From Ophthalmolycus amberensis (lineage: Eukaryota; Chordata; Actinopteri; Perciformes; Zoarcidae): 64,000 bases of DNA. The stretch spans positions 354,137-418,136 of the forward strand of contig JAFEUB010001425.1 in NCBI GenBank assembly GCA_024529925.1, written 5' to 3'. Below are positions 24,201 to 36,468 of the stretch, piece by piece (position 1 is the stretch's first letter; each line of letters begins with the position of its first letter). The translations under genes were made by a program, and so were the position numbers. The notes beneath the pieces are model-generated. The model saw only the letters and a program-made list of their open reading frames with translations, was not told the DNA's origin and ran no database searches.

Positions 24201-26640
24201 ATCTCTGTCAGCAATTTAGCCGTAGTTTGCGCTGTTAGTGCCGTTAGCACCGTTAGCTATGAGGCGCTGGCTCGCCGTCAACATATTGAAAGACGTATGT
24301 GTGTTGCAATCCGTGGTGAATCAGGCTAACGTCTAAAGGCAGCTTGAAGGTGCAGTATAACTAAGGAATACAGGGTGTTAATATGACAGCAAACAACTAT
24401 TTGCTATGTAAAGATATGGTGTCTAATGTAATGTCTACCTGAGCAGAGAATGAATCCGAGCTTCTCTGTGCTTTGTTTGCATAGCCAGCCGCAAGTCCTT
24501 GTTTGGCTCACGGTCGGCGCTCTGCACTGCTCTCATACAGTGGTGGCAGCTGATGCGTGGAAGCATAGCACTCACCCTTTGGTTCACCCGCAGGTAAACA
24601 CTGTTAAGCTTGGTTTAGACTCCCCCTGGTGAAGCCAGCAAGTGGTCGCAGTGCTTAGTCATGCCCCTCTAAAGTTTTGTAACTAGGCACTCACTGCGAA
24701 CACCCTCTGAGCTTTTCAGATGTGACTGTCTTAAATAGTTAATTGATATATGCACTATTATGACGTCTGGGGATTTTACAAAAATGGCCAATTCTTATTG
24801 AAATGCTCTAGAAACAGGAAGTCTAAAACGTTTACGTTTGAGTATATATTTTGCCAGCTAAATCAAATTGTTGTAGTGCATTGTGTAGGTTGGTTTAGGA
24901 CGTTTTACAGGTTACACTTCTTCACAGTACATTTAGTTTGTCTGCCTTTCTTTAGGAGAAAAATGCAACAAACATGAATGTTGAGCACTTGAACCACGGT
25001 GCCACGCAAAAAGTGTAAACAGAGCTTTAACTCTGTCAGCAGTTTTGCAGTAGTTTGCACTGTTAGCGCTGTTAGCACCGTTAGCTGCAAACCGCCGGCT
25101 CAGAAGTCACCATGTTGAGAGCCCAAGAGAGGCAATAGAAATCCCAATCTTCTTTACCGTTATGCATTCACAGTGTGGAACTCATCTGTACATACAAAAA
25201 GTGACAGAGGTATTTGTGTGAAGAACAAAAAAACAAGTTTCACAATAAACCCTGCTAACTCACCTGCTCAATCGCTCAGTGAAGTGGGCATACTTGTCAT
25301 AGAGGAGGAGTCAGACACTGTTTAACAAACATGCCCTTCACTTGGAGCTTACTGTTATTTAGACTTGATTTGACAAAATCACAAAAGACTTGACTTTAAT
25401 GAGAACACAACTTATCATGACTTTTTGCCCTTTGATTTGAAATAACTGGATATCTTCTGCAAGCTCAAAGATAAGAATTTACCTCACAGGACAGTGAGCG
25501 AATCATAGCAGGAAGAGCACAGGGGTTACTAACAACTAACAATGGCTCTGTTCTATTCAAGTGTCCCATTAAGCCATGACAGTGTGACAGTGAGCCAGCA
25601 TGCCCTATACCAGAACCCTGAAACCGAAGTAGCTACATGGAATTCAACAATGGATGAAAACCAGGAAAGGAGGAATCTCCATTAGAAATGGATAGAGGCT
25701 CTTTGTTTCAAAGAGCTTCACAGACTACGATAAACTCAACATGTCTCAGCCAACAGGCCTGACTACTACATTCCACTGAAGCCTACAAACTCTATTTTAC
25801 CATGCAGCTGATTGGCAGTCCCCGTCAGTTAGGTGGTAAGCAGAGAAAGCTATAGAGTCTTAGTCAGACATCTCCAGGGCCTCATTATAAGCTTCAATCG
25901 CCAGCAGCACAGACTCTTAGGTCGGAGTGCCCAGTAGTAGCAAGAGGGCCCACTTCATCAGTAGTAGCCAGGGTTACATTCTTCCTCCACTAGGTCTGTT
26001 CGGGACTGAATAAGTCTTTGTGAAGCATGATATATCGTAGAAGTGACAGCTTGCATCAAATCCATTTACAATCAAGGGCAGAAATCTCCATGAAGTTTCC
26101 GATTCAGCTTTAATCCCAGACAGCACCACACCTTTATCTCATAATTGCCCACAAGGAAATACACAGGGATTGTATGAGTTTGGTTAGGAATTATAGGAAA
26201 GGCAGGGAGAACGCCCAGTGCTGTGCATAAACTGACAGCCATCCAGACACCGGATTACACAGCTCCAAAAGTGGAATTGAAGACAGGCTGAGGCAGATTC
26301 TGGGGTTCACACGTCCATGTAGCATCAGATGTAGTGAGGAAGTGATTTCCAAACAGGGCTCCCTGTACCCCACAGGCTACTTCTGCAGTTGTTAACACAC
26401 GTGGAAAGATTAGTGTGACTAAACTCATTTGGAAAAAAAAGAAAAGAAAAGAAGATATGATTAAAGAAAATATAGGCTACACATTTTGGGTCAGCTGTAA
26501 GACTTGAACACCACAAGTTGCATTTGGGCGTGTAGTTGGCAAGTGAGCAGTCAGGTGAACACTAAGCTAAGCTAAGGTACACATGGTTTGAATAGTTAGC
26601 AACAAATAATTTATACAGTTATAATAGTTAAATCAAAGCA
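21236..26640 (+). other. tshr 3' UTR and intergenic DNA
   Basis: The tshr 3' UTR starts at 21236. No unambiguous poly(A) signal lies close; the first exact AATAAA I noted is at 23309-23314, and AT-rich variants such as ATAAAA occur near 22080. No further gene seen. 23960-25110 consists largely of dispersed repeats. Confidence 0.5.
23960..25110. repeat. Cluster of dispersed repeat fragments
   Basis: CTACCTGAGCAGAGAATGAA occurs near 24046 and again near 24436; blocks with GCTGTTAGTGCCGTTAGCAC, CTGTTAGCGCTGTTAGCACC and GTTTGGCTCACGGTCGGCGC follow. They look like two or three partial copies of one teleost repeat. Class undetermined. Confidence 0.45.
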
Positions 26641-26644
26641 AAGT

Positions 26645-29087
26645 GGTTAAAATTGCTAAAGGTAATAAATTAATTGTTAGTAACTAAAGGTAATGGATGA
26701 ATTGTTACAATAGTAACTAAAGGTAATGGATGAATTGTTATAATATTAACTAAAGATAATGGATGAATTGTTACAATATTAACTAAAGATAATGGATGAA
26801 TTGTTACAATATTAACTAAAGATAATGGATGAATTGTTACAATAGTAACTAAAGGTAATGGATGAATTGTTACAATATTAACTAAAGATAATGGATGAAT
26901 TGTTACAATAGTAACTAAAGGTAATGGATGAATTGTTACAATAGTAACTAAAGGTAATGGATGAATTGTTACAATAGTAACTAAAGGTAATGGATGAATT
27001 GTTATAATAGTAACTAAAGATAATGGATGAATTGTTATAATAGTAACTAAAGGTAATGGATGAATAGTTACAATATTAACTAAAGGTAATGGATGAATTG
27101 TTATAATATTAACTAAAGGTAATGGATGAATTGTTACAATAGTAACTAAAGGTAATGGATGAATTGTTACAATAGTAACTAAAGGTAATGGATGAATTGT
27201 TACAATAGTAACTAAAGGTAATGGATGAATTGTTATAATAGTAACTAAAGGTAATGGATGAATAGTTACAATATTAACTAAAGGTAATGGATGAATTGTT
27301 ATAATATTAACTAAAGGTAATGGATGAATTGTTACAATAGTAACTAAAGGTAATGGATGAATTGTTATAATAGCAACTAAAGGTAATGGATGAATTGTTA
27401 CAATATTAACTAAAGGTAATGGATGAATTGTTATAATAGTAACTAAAGGTAATGGATGAATTGTTATAATAGTAACTAAAGGTAATGGATGAATTGTTAC
27501 AATAGTAACTAAAGGTAATGGATGAATTGTTATAATAGTAACTAAAGGTAATGGATGAATTGTTATAATAGCAACTAAAGGTAATGGATGAATTGTTACA
27601 ATATTAACTAAAGGTAATGGATGAATTGTTATAATATTAACTAAAGGTAATGGATGAATTGTTATAATAGTAACTAAAGGTAATGGATGAATTGTTACAA
27701 TAGTAACTAAAGGTAATGGATGAATTGTTACAATAGTAACTAAAGGTAATGGATGAATTGTTACAATAGTAACTAAAGGTAATGGATGAATTGTTACAAT
27801 AGTAACTAAAGGTAATGGATGAATTGTTACAATAGTAACTAAAGATAATGGATGAATTGTTATAATAGTAACTAAAGATAATGGATGAATTGTTATAATA
27901 GTAACTAAAGGTAATGGATGAATTGTTACAATAGTAACTAAAGGTAATGGATGAATTGTTACAATAGTAACTAAAGGTAATGGATGAATTGTTACAATAG
28001 TAACTAAAGGTAATGGATGAATTGTTATAATAGTAACTAAAGGTAATGGATGAATTGTTATAATAGTAACTAAAGATAATGGATGAATTGTTATAATAGT
28101 AACTAAAGGTAATGGATGAATTGTTATAATAGTAACTAAAGATAATGGATGAATTGTTACAATAGTAACTAAAGGTAATGGATGAATTGTTATAATAGTA
28201 ACTAAAGGTAATGGATGAATTGTTACAATAGTAACTAAAGGTAATGGATGAATTGTTATAATAGTAACTAAAGATAATGGATGAATTGTTACAATAGTAA
28301 CTAAAGGTAATGGATGAATTGTTATAATAGTAACTAAAGGTAATGGATGAATTGTTACAATAGTAACTAAAGGTAATGGATGAATTGTTATAATAGTAAC
28401 TAAAGGTAATGGATGAATTGTTACAATAGTAACTAAAGGTAATGGATGAATTGTTATAATAGTAACTAAAGGTAATGGATGAATTGTTACAATAGTAACT
28501 AAAGGTAATGGATGAATTGTTATAATAGTAACTAAAGGTAATGGATGAATTGTTACAATAGTAACTAAAGGTAATGGATGAATTGTTATAATAGTAACTA
28601 AAGGTAATGGATGAATTGTTACAATAGTAACTAAAGGTAATGGATGAATTGTTGTAATAGTAACTAAAGGTAATGGATGAATTGTTACAATAGTAACTAA
28701 AGGTAATGGATGAATTGTTATAATAGTAACTAAAGGTAATGGATGAATTGTTACAATAGTAACTAAAGGTAATGGATGAATTGTTATAATAGTAACTAAA
28801 GGTAATGGATGAATTGTTATAATAGTAACTAAAGGTAATGGATGAATTGTTATAATAGTAACTAAAGGTAATGGATGAATTGTTACAATAGTAACTAAAG
28901 GTAATGGATGAATTGTTATAATAGTAACTAAAGGTAATGGATGAATTGTTATAATAGTAACTAAAGGTAATGGATGAATTGTTACAATATTAACTAAAGA
29001 TAATGGATGAATTGTTACAATAGTAACTAAAGATAATGGATGAATTGTTATAATAATAACTAAAGGTAATGAATGAATTATTCATCA
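26645..29087. repeat. 33-bp AT-rich minisatellite, ~73 copies
   Basis: Tandem array between tshr and gtf2a1. The unit runs TAACTAAAGGTAATGGATGA then ATTGTTACAATAG. Common variants: GTTAC/GTTAT, AATAGTAAC/AATATTAAC, AAAGGT/AAAGAT. A degenerate seed (GTTAAAATTGCTAAAGGTAA) lies at its left edge near 26646 and the right edge decays at ATGAATGAATTATTCATC. Each canonical unit holds the palindrome GTTAC-AATA-GTAAC. Not coding on the plus strand (frequent TAA/TGA). Confidence 0.95.
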
Positions 29088-29817
29088 GATGGGGTTGGGG
29101 AGTTAATCTGACAAAATAGGAACCAGTATAGTATTGTAATAGAGAATACTTTTCCACTTGAATTAAGAGGTTTACAGTGACACGCTTTTTTTCCAAAGTT
29201 AATTTAAGTAAAAGAAAATGTAATAAAAAAGTGTGAGAACAATACATTTCCCTTATCTGAACAGCAGTTAGAACACACAACAGAACATTCTGAAAGCAGA
29301 GAATACATTTTTAATAGACATCCTTTTCATAAGTTAATCTACCATTTGTTGATATCGAAACAATTAAAAAAGTTCAAAAGGCACACGCAACATCCAACAA
29401 TAAAGAGAACATAAAATAACTAAGCAACTGTGAGCTGACTTTTTTCCTTTTACTAATAACCATGGAGAGCTACTGAATGCGGAGTGTTCTTCCTGAAATA
29501 TGTTGGAAAACTGTTGGCACATCTATATTTATTATTTGAATTCTATTTTAAAGTGCCTGTTTTTTCCAGTGTACATTCATCAAAATAGATGCAGACAATT
29601 ACTGGTAGTCTGTGCAAAAAAATCTTGATTAAAAATATGATTGTATTCCCGTTAGATTATGGATGGGGGAAATGTAAAAAAATTGTAATCTTAATTTTTC
29701 ATTGGTTCTGCATCAGTAATCTTGTCAGTGCTTCCTTCGTATTATTAGTCTTGTTAAAATCATACTCTATATTGCCAACTATCAACCAAATTGACACAAC
29801 AGTCAAAAAACACATAC

Positions 29818-29823
29818 TTTATT
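29818..29823 (-). terminator. gtf2a1: Candidate gtf2a1 poly(A) signal
   Basis: TTTATT on the plus strand, so AATAAA on the minus, about 1.5 kb past the stop codon. Position only; a second one lies at 29528-29533. Confidence 0.3.
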
Positions 29824-30258
29824 TCAAATTGCTGCAACAAGGGCACTAAAAACAAACTGCAGAGAAACACACAGGCCCCCCAAGTTCAACTCGCTTCAAT
29901 AGAAAATATTCTTGTTTAAAAGTCATGAATAAAATGCAAGCCCAGGAGAACATACGGTGGACGAAATGATTTGAAACACAGCGTTATGTAGCTTTGTCCA
30001 ACCAACAGAGAAAAAAAGGAACACTTATTAGATTATAAGAGCACAGTTTGGTGCGGCTTTCCAACCTTTCAAAACAGAACATTTCAGGAATCTTCAGGAA
30101 TAAAGAAAAAGAAAGAGAAGACATCGCCTTGTCCCCACCAAAAAAAAGAAATAAAATGAAATTGTAATCTTTCTTCCTGTTTTATCAGACATTTTGAGAT
30201 TATGGGTGTGCAAAAAACCCAAACAAATACATTACCAGAGTAAAGCGGTGACAGTGCG

Positions 30259-30292
30259 GGCGCGCGCGCACGCACACACACACACACACACA
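30259..30292. repeat. (CG)n(CA)n microsatellite
   Basis: GCGCGCGCGCA followed by an alternating CA run; alternating purine-pyrimidine, in the presumed gtf2a1 3' UTR. Confidence 0.85.
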
Positions 30293-31331
30293 CCTGTACA
30301 GTCAGTCCCTGTATCACACACTCTCTCCCAACACAAACGGAGCACGCTGTGGCTATTGATTAACTTGACTGATTTCACAACATTGATAAACTGACAGTGC
30401 AAATTCTCAGACGGCTGCAGGGAACTAAAATAAGAGCAAAGAACACCGACGGGACAGACCTTCAGACAGTTTGTACAGTTCTAAAATGAATTCAGTGTTG
30501 GAACTGCTCTTCCTTTTTTTGTTAAGATTAAAGATGGAATGAAACTCCAGAGAAGCAGATGAGAAAAATAACAGTATTTTTGGATTGAGCACTCAGATTA
30601 AAATAACGCCTTTAAATCACTATTAGGTAGTCTAGAATTCATGTAATTGTACCTTCTTTTTCTTAACCCTTCATGAAACACATTTTAAAAAAAAGGTTTA
30701 AAACAATAACAGGTTGTTAACGTACATAAAACCCTTCGGAGCACCATTTTCATGAACATGAATTGAGACAGAATTACGATCCAAGAGCAAAAATTAGAAG
30801 CCAAAAGTTGATTCTGGCCGCTCTAAAGGCAGCGATCTTGACTGGTGGCACTAAGTTTGGACTTCAATGTAGACACGAGTCAATCCAGTCAACCGACTAC
30901 AGTGCATCATGAAGGTGTTTCTCATCTACGGGGATATAATGAATGACCTCTGACCCTCCTGTGGCGGGGCAGGTCACCCTGGTCCACTACACCTGCATGA
31001 AGTGAAATGCTTACTTTCCACTGTGTGTGTAATTCTCTCAGGAAAAACATAGAGAAGCCAGGAAGAAGCAAAGAAAGATCAAGAGGACTCTGTTCGCAGG
31101 CTTTCACTTCCCCTGTAGGTTTCTCACCCCGAAAGGCCAGCCGGGTGTTTTTGACAACACCCGGGTTGTACGGTACCTCACAGTCCGCTGGGTTAGTCAG
31201 AGTTCTCAAAGACTCACAGGTTGTTTCCTGACAGGAATCCAGTCACAGGCCATGGAAGGATATTGAAGTGTCTGTTAACTGGATAAAGGGACTTATAGAG
31301 TTCCTGCTCCTGTTGCTTTCTTTCTTCTCCT

Positions 31332-31439
31332 TCACCATTCAGCATCCCCAATGGCTTTGGAGAAGACATAGTCTCTCCCATTCAGATTCATGATCCCGTC
31401 CTTCAGGTGGAATTTCCATTTGTTCTTACTTCTGTGAAT
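31332..31439 (-). CDS. gtf2a1: gtf2a1 exon 10 (stop)
   Basis: 108 nt including TGA at 31334-31332; acceptor CCCCAG. Encodes IHRSKNKWKFHLKDGIMNLN and GRDYVFSKAIGDAEW, the conserved C-terminus. Confidence 0.97.
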   Translation of the reverse strand: MHRSKNKWKFHLKDGIMNLNGRDYVFSKAIGDAEW

Positions 31440-34400
31440 CTGGGGAGGAAAGAGAAGGAAATCAATGGTGTAGGCGTCAAAGACAGATGGACACTGTTTC
31501 ATCTTACAGTGGACACGTCTCCAATGTCTTTATCCCACGCACATACATATTAACCAGCGTTGACCAATAGATCTTTAGAAGCACTGAATGGGGGGGGGGG
31601 GGGGTGAGGCAGACATCTCCCGAAACAACACCACCGTTTAATTTCAGCCCGCCTGCATGCACGTTTTTAGCCCAACACTGTTGAAACAGAGCAGCTAGTA
31701 TTGCTCGCTGTGAAACCCCGACGGAGGAGAGAAACAGGCGTGACGTATTCTCGCTGAGATGAAATGAAACCAAACTCCTGATTATGTTCCGTCACTGCAT
31801 CAATGCAGACTCGTTGACGTCGCATCGTGACGCATCTTAGAATCGAGAAAGTTCCACACCTCTTATTAGCATTTCATATTTCTGTGATCCACTTAAGGGT
31901 GTATGACGCTGGTGATCAAACATTACACTTCAGGCAAAAAGGGGCATCTACCAAAAGCAGCACCAATATCCAAAAGTAAAGGATTGCGAAATGTCTCAAT
32001 TTTTACTAAATGCTAGCAACTGCCATGAGACAAACAATTAGAGGCATTGATCACATTTACAAAGGGACTGTATGATGGAGGCATTCCAGCTGAGCTAACA
32101 TGAATGTTTTACTTAGGTCATTTTGTTCGTGGCTGAAAAGGTTTATTTATTTACCGTATCACTGAAAAAACTAACGAGAATCAACATTAGCCTCTATGTG
32201 TGTTAGTCCTGCAGTAGATGTGTGATCTGACCAGGGTTACACACTTACCGGTAATATACTGAAATTAAACTAACTACTTACAGTGTAAATCAACAGGTAT
32301 AAGATAATTACACATTTTGAATATTCATACGTTTAGTTGTGCCATGTTCTCACAGAATGGATGACTTCTTACCTTGTCATACTGGCACACCACTACATTC
32401 TCTGTGTCAAACAGCTCCTGGTCCTCCTCATCACTGACATCATCACAACTATTCAGAGGCTCCTGGTGAGGAAACCAAACCAACAACATTACATCTCGTT
32501 GTGATAAAAACTCCATTGTCCCAATGTCCCATTGGTCATGTTACAGGAAGGTCTATTTATATTTATTATATCTGGAAAAGATATCACTACACAATATAAC
32601 ATTCTCCTCATCATGAGATCATATTGCTTTTTGACAGATAAAGCCATACTTCTTAAAACACTGACTCACTAACAGCTTCTTAGTCCATCTCTGCTGAGCC
32701 TGAGCTCATCCAGAACCACAGTACAGCAGCATCTGCTCTGTGTCTGTTTCACTACAACATTTGGTTCCTCTGGTGCCCACCCCACCTCTTCCACCTGCCC
32801 GTCCTCTCCCCCATCCTTGTCCTTCTCCTCCTCCTCATCTTCATCATACTCCTCCTCCTCATCCTCGTCCTCCTCTGAGGAGGTGTCTCCGGTGCCGTCC
32901 GCCTGCAGTATCATGGGAGGCTGCTGCTGCTGCTGGTTCTGTGGCTGCGGTAGGACCTGTGGTGCAGCTGCGCTCTGGACCTGCTGGACCTGCTGGACCT
33001 GAGCTGTTGCTGCCTGGCCAGGCTGCTGTGCCAGAGCTGCTGCCTGCATCACCTAACGGCAAACAGTGATTGTCAGGTTAAGAATTTGTATTAAAATCCA
33101 AATCAAGCTTCCTGTCTGACGTTGTGCTACTGGACATCATTAACACACCAAACAAGACACCGATGGCCATTAGAAACATAAAGAGGGAGAAGATATAGTG
33201 GAACCACATAAGAATGTTTCAGACAAAACTCTTAATGTAAAGCAACCTTCCAGAAGAGAGCAACTCGATATGTTTTGGAGGAATTGAAGAAGTGCTGACC
33301 TGTGTATTGCCTTGGACTTTGTTTCCTGAAGCTAAGACGATCTGCTGCGGCTGGATGATAACTCCTGTTTGCTGGGGCAGGCCTCCCTGCAGAGGAGCCA
33401 GGACCTGGACACAGTAAACAGGAAGAACTCACATTTTGCAAAAGCTCTGGCATGAACATTAGTGTATTGTCTTTGGAGACCTGTGAAGGAATTACACGTT
33501 AAAATGCCAAAAGCTATTCATTTAAAACTCAACTGACTTATTGTAATTGTGGCTCATCATGTAGTGATGCTGCTTCATTTAGAGAAGCTACTGATAAAAG
33601 GTCATGGATAAGATGTCTTCGGGTGAAGCGGTGATGTTTGAGTAATTTTCATGGCATTTCTTTTCACATATTTCAAGTCTTTATTTCCATGAGATGGTTC
33701 TTCCACTGCTTCAACACCAGAGGACCCACAGCCATGCAGCCAAACAGCTTCCTGGTCTGTATACACTATGAGCTGTTGATTGTTGTTCTGAAGACCACAG
33801 ATAAAAAGATAGGTGGACTCTGTTGACCAAAGTGAGGTGTTCCTACCTGTCTAATGGGGCATACCTGCTGTATGACCGGGGCCTGCACGCCGCCAGGCTG
33901 CATCTGCTGCTGCAGGAGGATCTGCTGCTGGGGCTGGATGATGTACTGAGCCCCGTTGGGAGCACGGACCACCTGCAGGATCTGACCTGAGAGACCGTGA
34001 AACAGAGGAGCTGTGAGTGCTGGAAGAGTGAACGTATCGATGAACTAACTTAAAAGGGACAGTTCGCCCCAAGTTGTCAAAAACACATATTTCCCCTCTC
34101 ACCAGCAGGGGCTTTTTATCAGTCTAGATATTTTTGATGTGAGTGGCCTAGTGTTGGAGATATCGACCGTAGAGATGTCAGTCTTCTCTACAATATAATG
34201 GAACTATAAGGCACTCGGCTTGTGGTGCTCAAAGCGCCAACAAATACCTTTGAAAGATTCAACAGCAATGTCTCTCTAGAAATCCTGACCTGGTTACTGA
34301 AGATAATCCACAGACCTGGTTGTGAGCAGCTTCATGTAGGAATTATTTTCTTTCTATCAATCCCACATCCGTCAACCGTATCACCACGCAAAAGGAAGCG

Positions 34401-35073
34401 CACATCCTTGTGGACGAGAGTACTTATAGCTAACCGATACCGCTAGCTCAGGGATTCCCAAAGTGTGGTGCGCGAGCTGCCTCTCGGGGGTGCGCGAGAG
34501 GGAAAATGTAATGGTGGTCTAATGGTGTAATAATTAATATTAAATATAATTTTCACAAAATAAAAACATGAATGTAACAGACTGTCTTGTGTTTGTCGTT
34601 CTGGTGTTGATGATGATATGTCCCTTGAGGGTTGCCGTAGCGAAGGCGCAACCCCCGCCTCTGGCCAAAGGAGAAAACAATAATAAAGAGAGTAGCCGTG
34701 GGCTGACACAAGATGTCTAATCTCCCGACTCCAGTTACTACTGTATGATAAGTGCCCTTATACACGAACCCAAGACGCTCGGTTACATGAATTATAAAAA
34801 TTCCCCTTGTAAGATTTCAATTTAAAAACGTACAATTTAATAAATAAATGCACTTCAGCTCCTGCCGTCAGACTGTCTTTTATGTACACTAGCTAGCCTA
34901 GCTTGTGCTGCTAACGTCAGCTAACAGCTAACTTCATTCATTCAGCAACATTCATGCAAATATGATAAACTGGCTGAAAATCAGGGAAACTGTCAGGTGG
35001 GACATCTGAAGCTATCAGTCATAAAAGAGGAGAGGGACAGAGAGAGAGCGAGAGAGAGCGAGAGCGAGAGGAG

Positions 35074-35128
<55 letters not shown>

Positions 35129-36423
35129 AATCGGAGGCGAGAGGTGCGTTGGGGAGAGACCGGGAGAAGAAATCGAGCGGGAGTCAGAGAAAGATGAGAC
35201 GGAGGAGACCGAAAAGGAGGAAGGGATAGCACAGACAAATGGGGAGCACATAGGTCCATCGCAGAGTCAAGGTGATAAAAGAGGAAACGAGAGATGAGCA
35301 TCAGACTGGAAAAAAAAGAGGAAATATGATGAAAATAATCTGGGTCTGGGCTTCACTTGGATTGGCAACGCAGATTGCCCAAAGCCACAGTGCGTGGTGT
35401 GCAGTGAGGTTCTGGCTAACATCTGTCTGAAGCCCTCTTATTTACGTCGCCACCTGAACACCAAGCATGCCAGTGCAAGTCAAAAGCCCCTTACATTGTT
35501 TATATCGAAATTGGAGGAGTTACAAAACAGCCAAAAACAACCGCAGTCTCATTCTATGTATGGTTCATTGTAAATGAAATGTGATGCAATCTGCCTCTGA
35601 GCCTGTGCGTGTGTGCTCGCCATCCTGATTGCTCTTTAAAAGTGACGCCTTGTGTAACTGAAAGTTATTGAAACTTTGTTGCAGTGTTTCAGGGCGTTTT
35701 CACACCTTCAGTTCGTTTGCTTTGTTCTGATTCAGGGATTAATATGATACAATGTTGCAGTTGCCCCTTTGTTCGGTTTGTGTTCACACTGCAACATTTA
35801 ACAGCGGACTAAATATTGTAAACAAACGCCACGCGCGAGCAAACTGTTCTCTCATTGGTCCGATTTTATGCGGCTGTAAATAGGCTCTGTTGCTTTTGTT
35901 TTTTAAGGTGTGGGGATTGGGGGTGCGTGAACCCGGTCGGGATGTAGAAGGGGGTGCGTGGCCTAAAAAGTTTGGGAACCGCTGCGCTAGCTCACCTAGC
36001 ACCCAAGAGGACGCCATTCAAGTTTACATCCTGCGGCTGCCAGGAGCACGAGCCGACATCAAACTGCTCACAACCAGGTCAGTGGATCATCTTCAGTGAC
36101 CAGGTCATGATTTCTAGAGAGACATTGCTGTTGAAGGTATTTCGATACAACCGATATCTCCAACACTAGGCAGCTCACACCAAGACTATCCAGATTGATA
36201 AATAGCAATACAGGTAAAAATATATTTTTCCCGTTTTGATGCACAGATAAAGCAGCGAGTGTTTCACCTTGGCTAGTGATGAGCTGTTGGTACGGGGTGA
36301 CCCCTGTGGGCAAAGCAAGGGTTGCTGCTGTAGCTGCTGCACTCTAGAGGAGAAAAAGAGAACACACATGAGGGAGTGAAACACGGCAGTCAGGTTCACG
36401 CACGCACGCGCGCACGCACACGC

Positions 36424-36468
<45 letters not shown>

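Larger units (their letters stand above)
29088..31331 (-). other. gtf2a1: gtf2a1 3' UTR and flank
   Basis: Downstream of the gtf2a1 stop on the minus strand. Minus-strand AATAAA signals lie at 29818-29823 and 29528-29533, which would give 3' UTRs of about 1.5-1.8 kb. The usage is a guess. Contains a CG/CA microsatellite at 30259-30292. No other gene seen. Confidence 0.5.
31440..33864 (-). other. gtf2a1: gtf2a1 introns 6-9 region
   Basis: Introns 31440-32372, 32463-32785, 33053-33299 and 33405-33864. Nothing recognised except a poly-G run at 31590-31604. The Asp/Glu codons of exon 8 make GGA/TCC-rich DNA that gives spurious frames on the other strand. Confidence 0.6.
34449..35984. mobile_element. 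Non-autonomous hAT transposon with perfect TSD
   Basis: 1536 bp. Left end CAGGGATTCCCAAAGTGTGG and right end (reverse complement) CAGCGGTTCCCAAACTTTTT form short inverted repeats. It is flanked by CGCTAGCT at 34441-34448 and 35985-35992, an exact 8-bp target-site duplication as expected for hAT. It carries a BED-finger fragment (35298-35573) and a GA microsatellite, but no transposase core. Confidence 0.9.
34051..36240. mobile_element. Long-TIR MITE split by a later hAT insertion
   Basis: The left part 34051-34448 starts AAAGGGACAGTTCGCCCC and has GTGTTGGAGATATCGACCGT and CACTCGGCTTGTGGTGCTCA; the right part 35993-36240 has CACAACCAGGTCAGTGG, CCGATATCTCCAACACTAGG and CCAGATTGATAAATAGCAAT. 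The ends are mutual inverted repeats of about 120 bp with some divergence. I recognise this as a palindromic element frequent in teleosts. It fills most of gtf2a1 intron 5 with the hAT element inside it. Confidence 0.8.

Noticed and set aside
27640..29280. Long minus-strand frame through the 33-bp array (11-residue unit, N-N-S-S-I-T-F-S-Y-Y-C)
   Set aside because: Open only because the unit is a multiple of three without stops in one frame; variants with ATTAAC introduce TAA and units contain no ATG.
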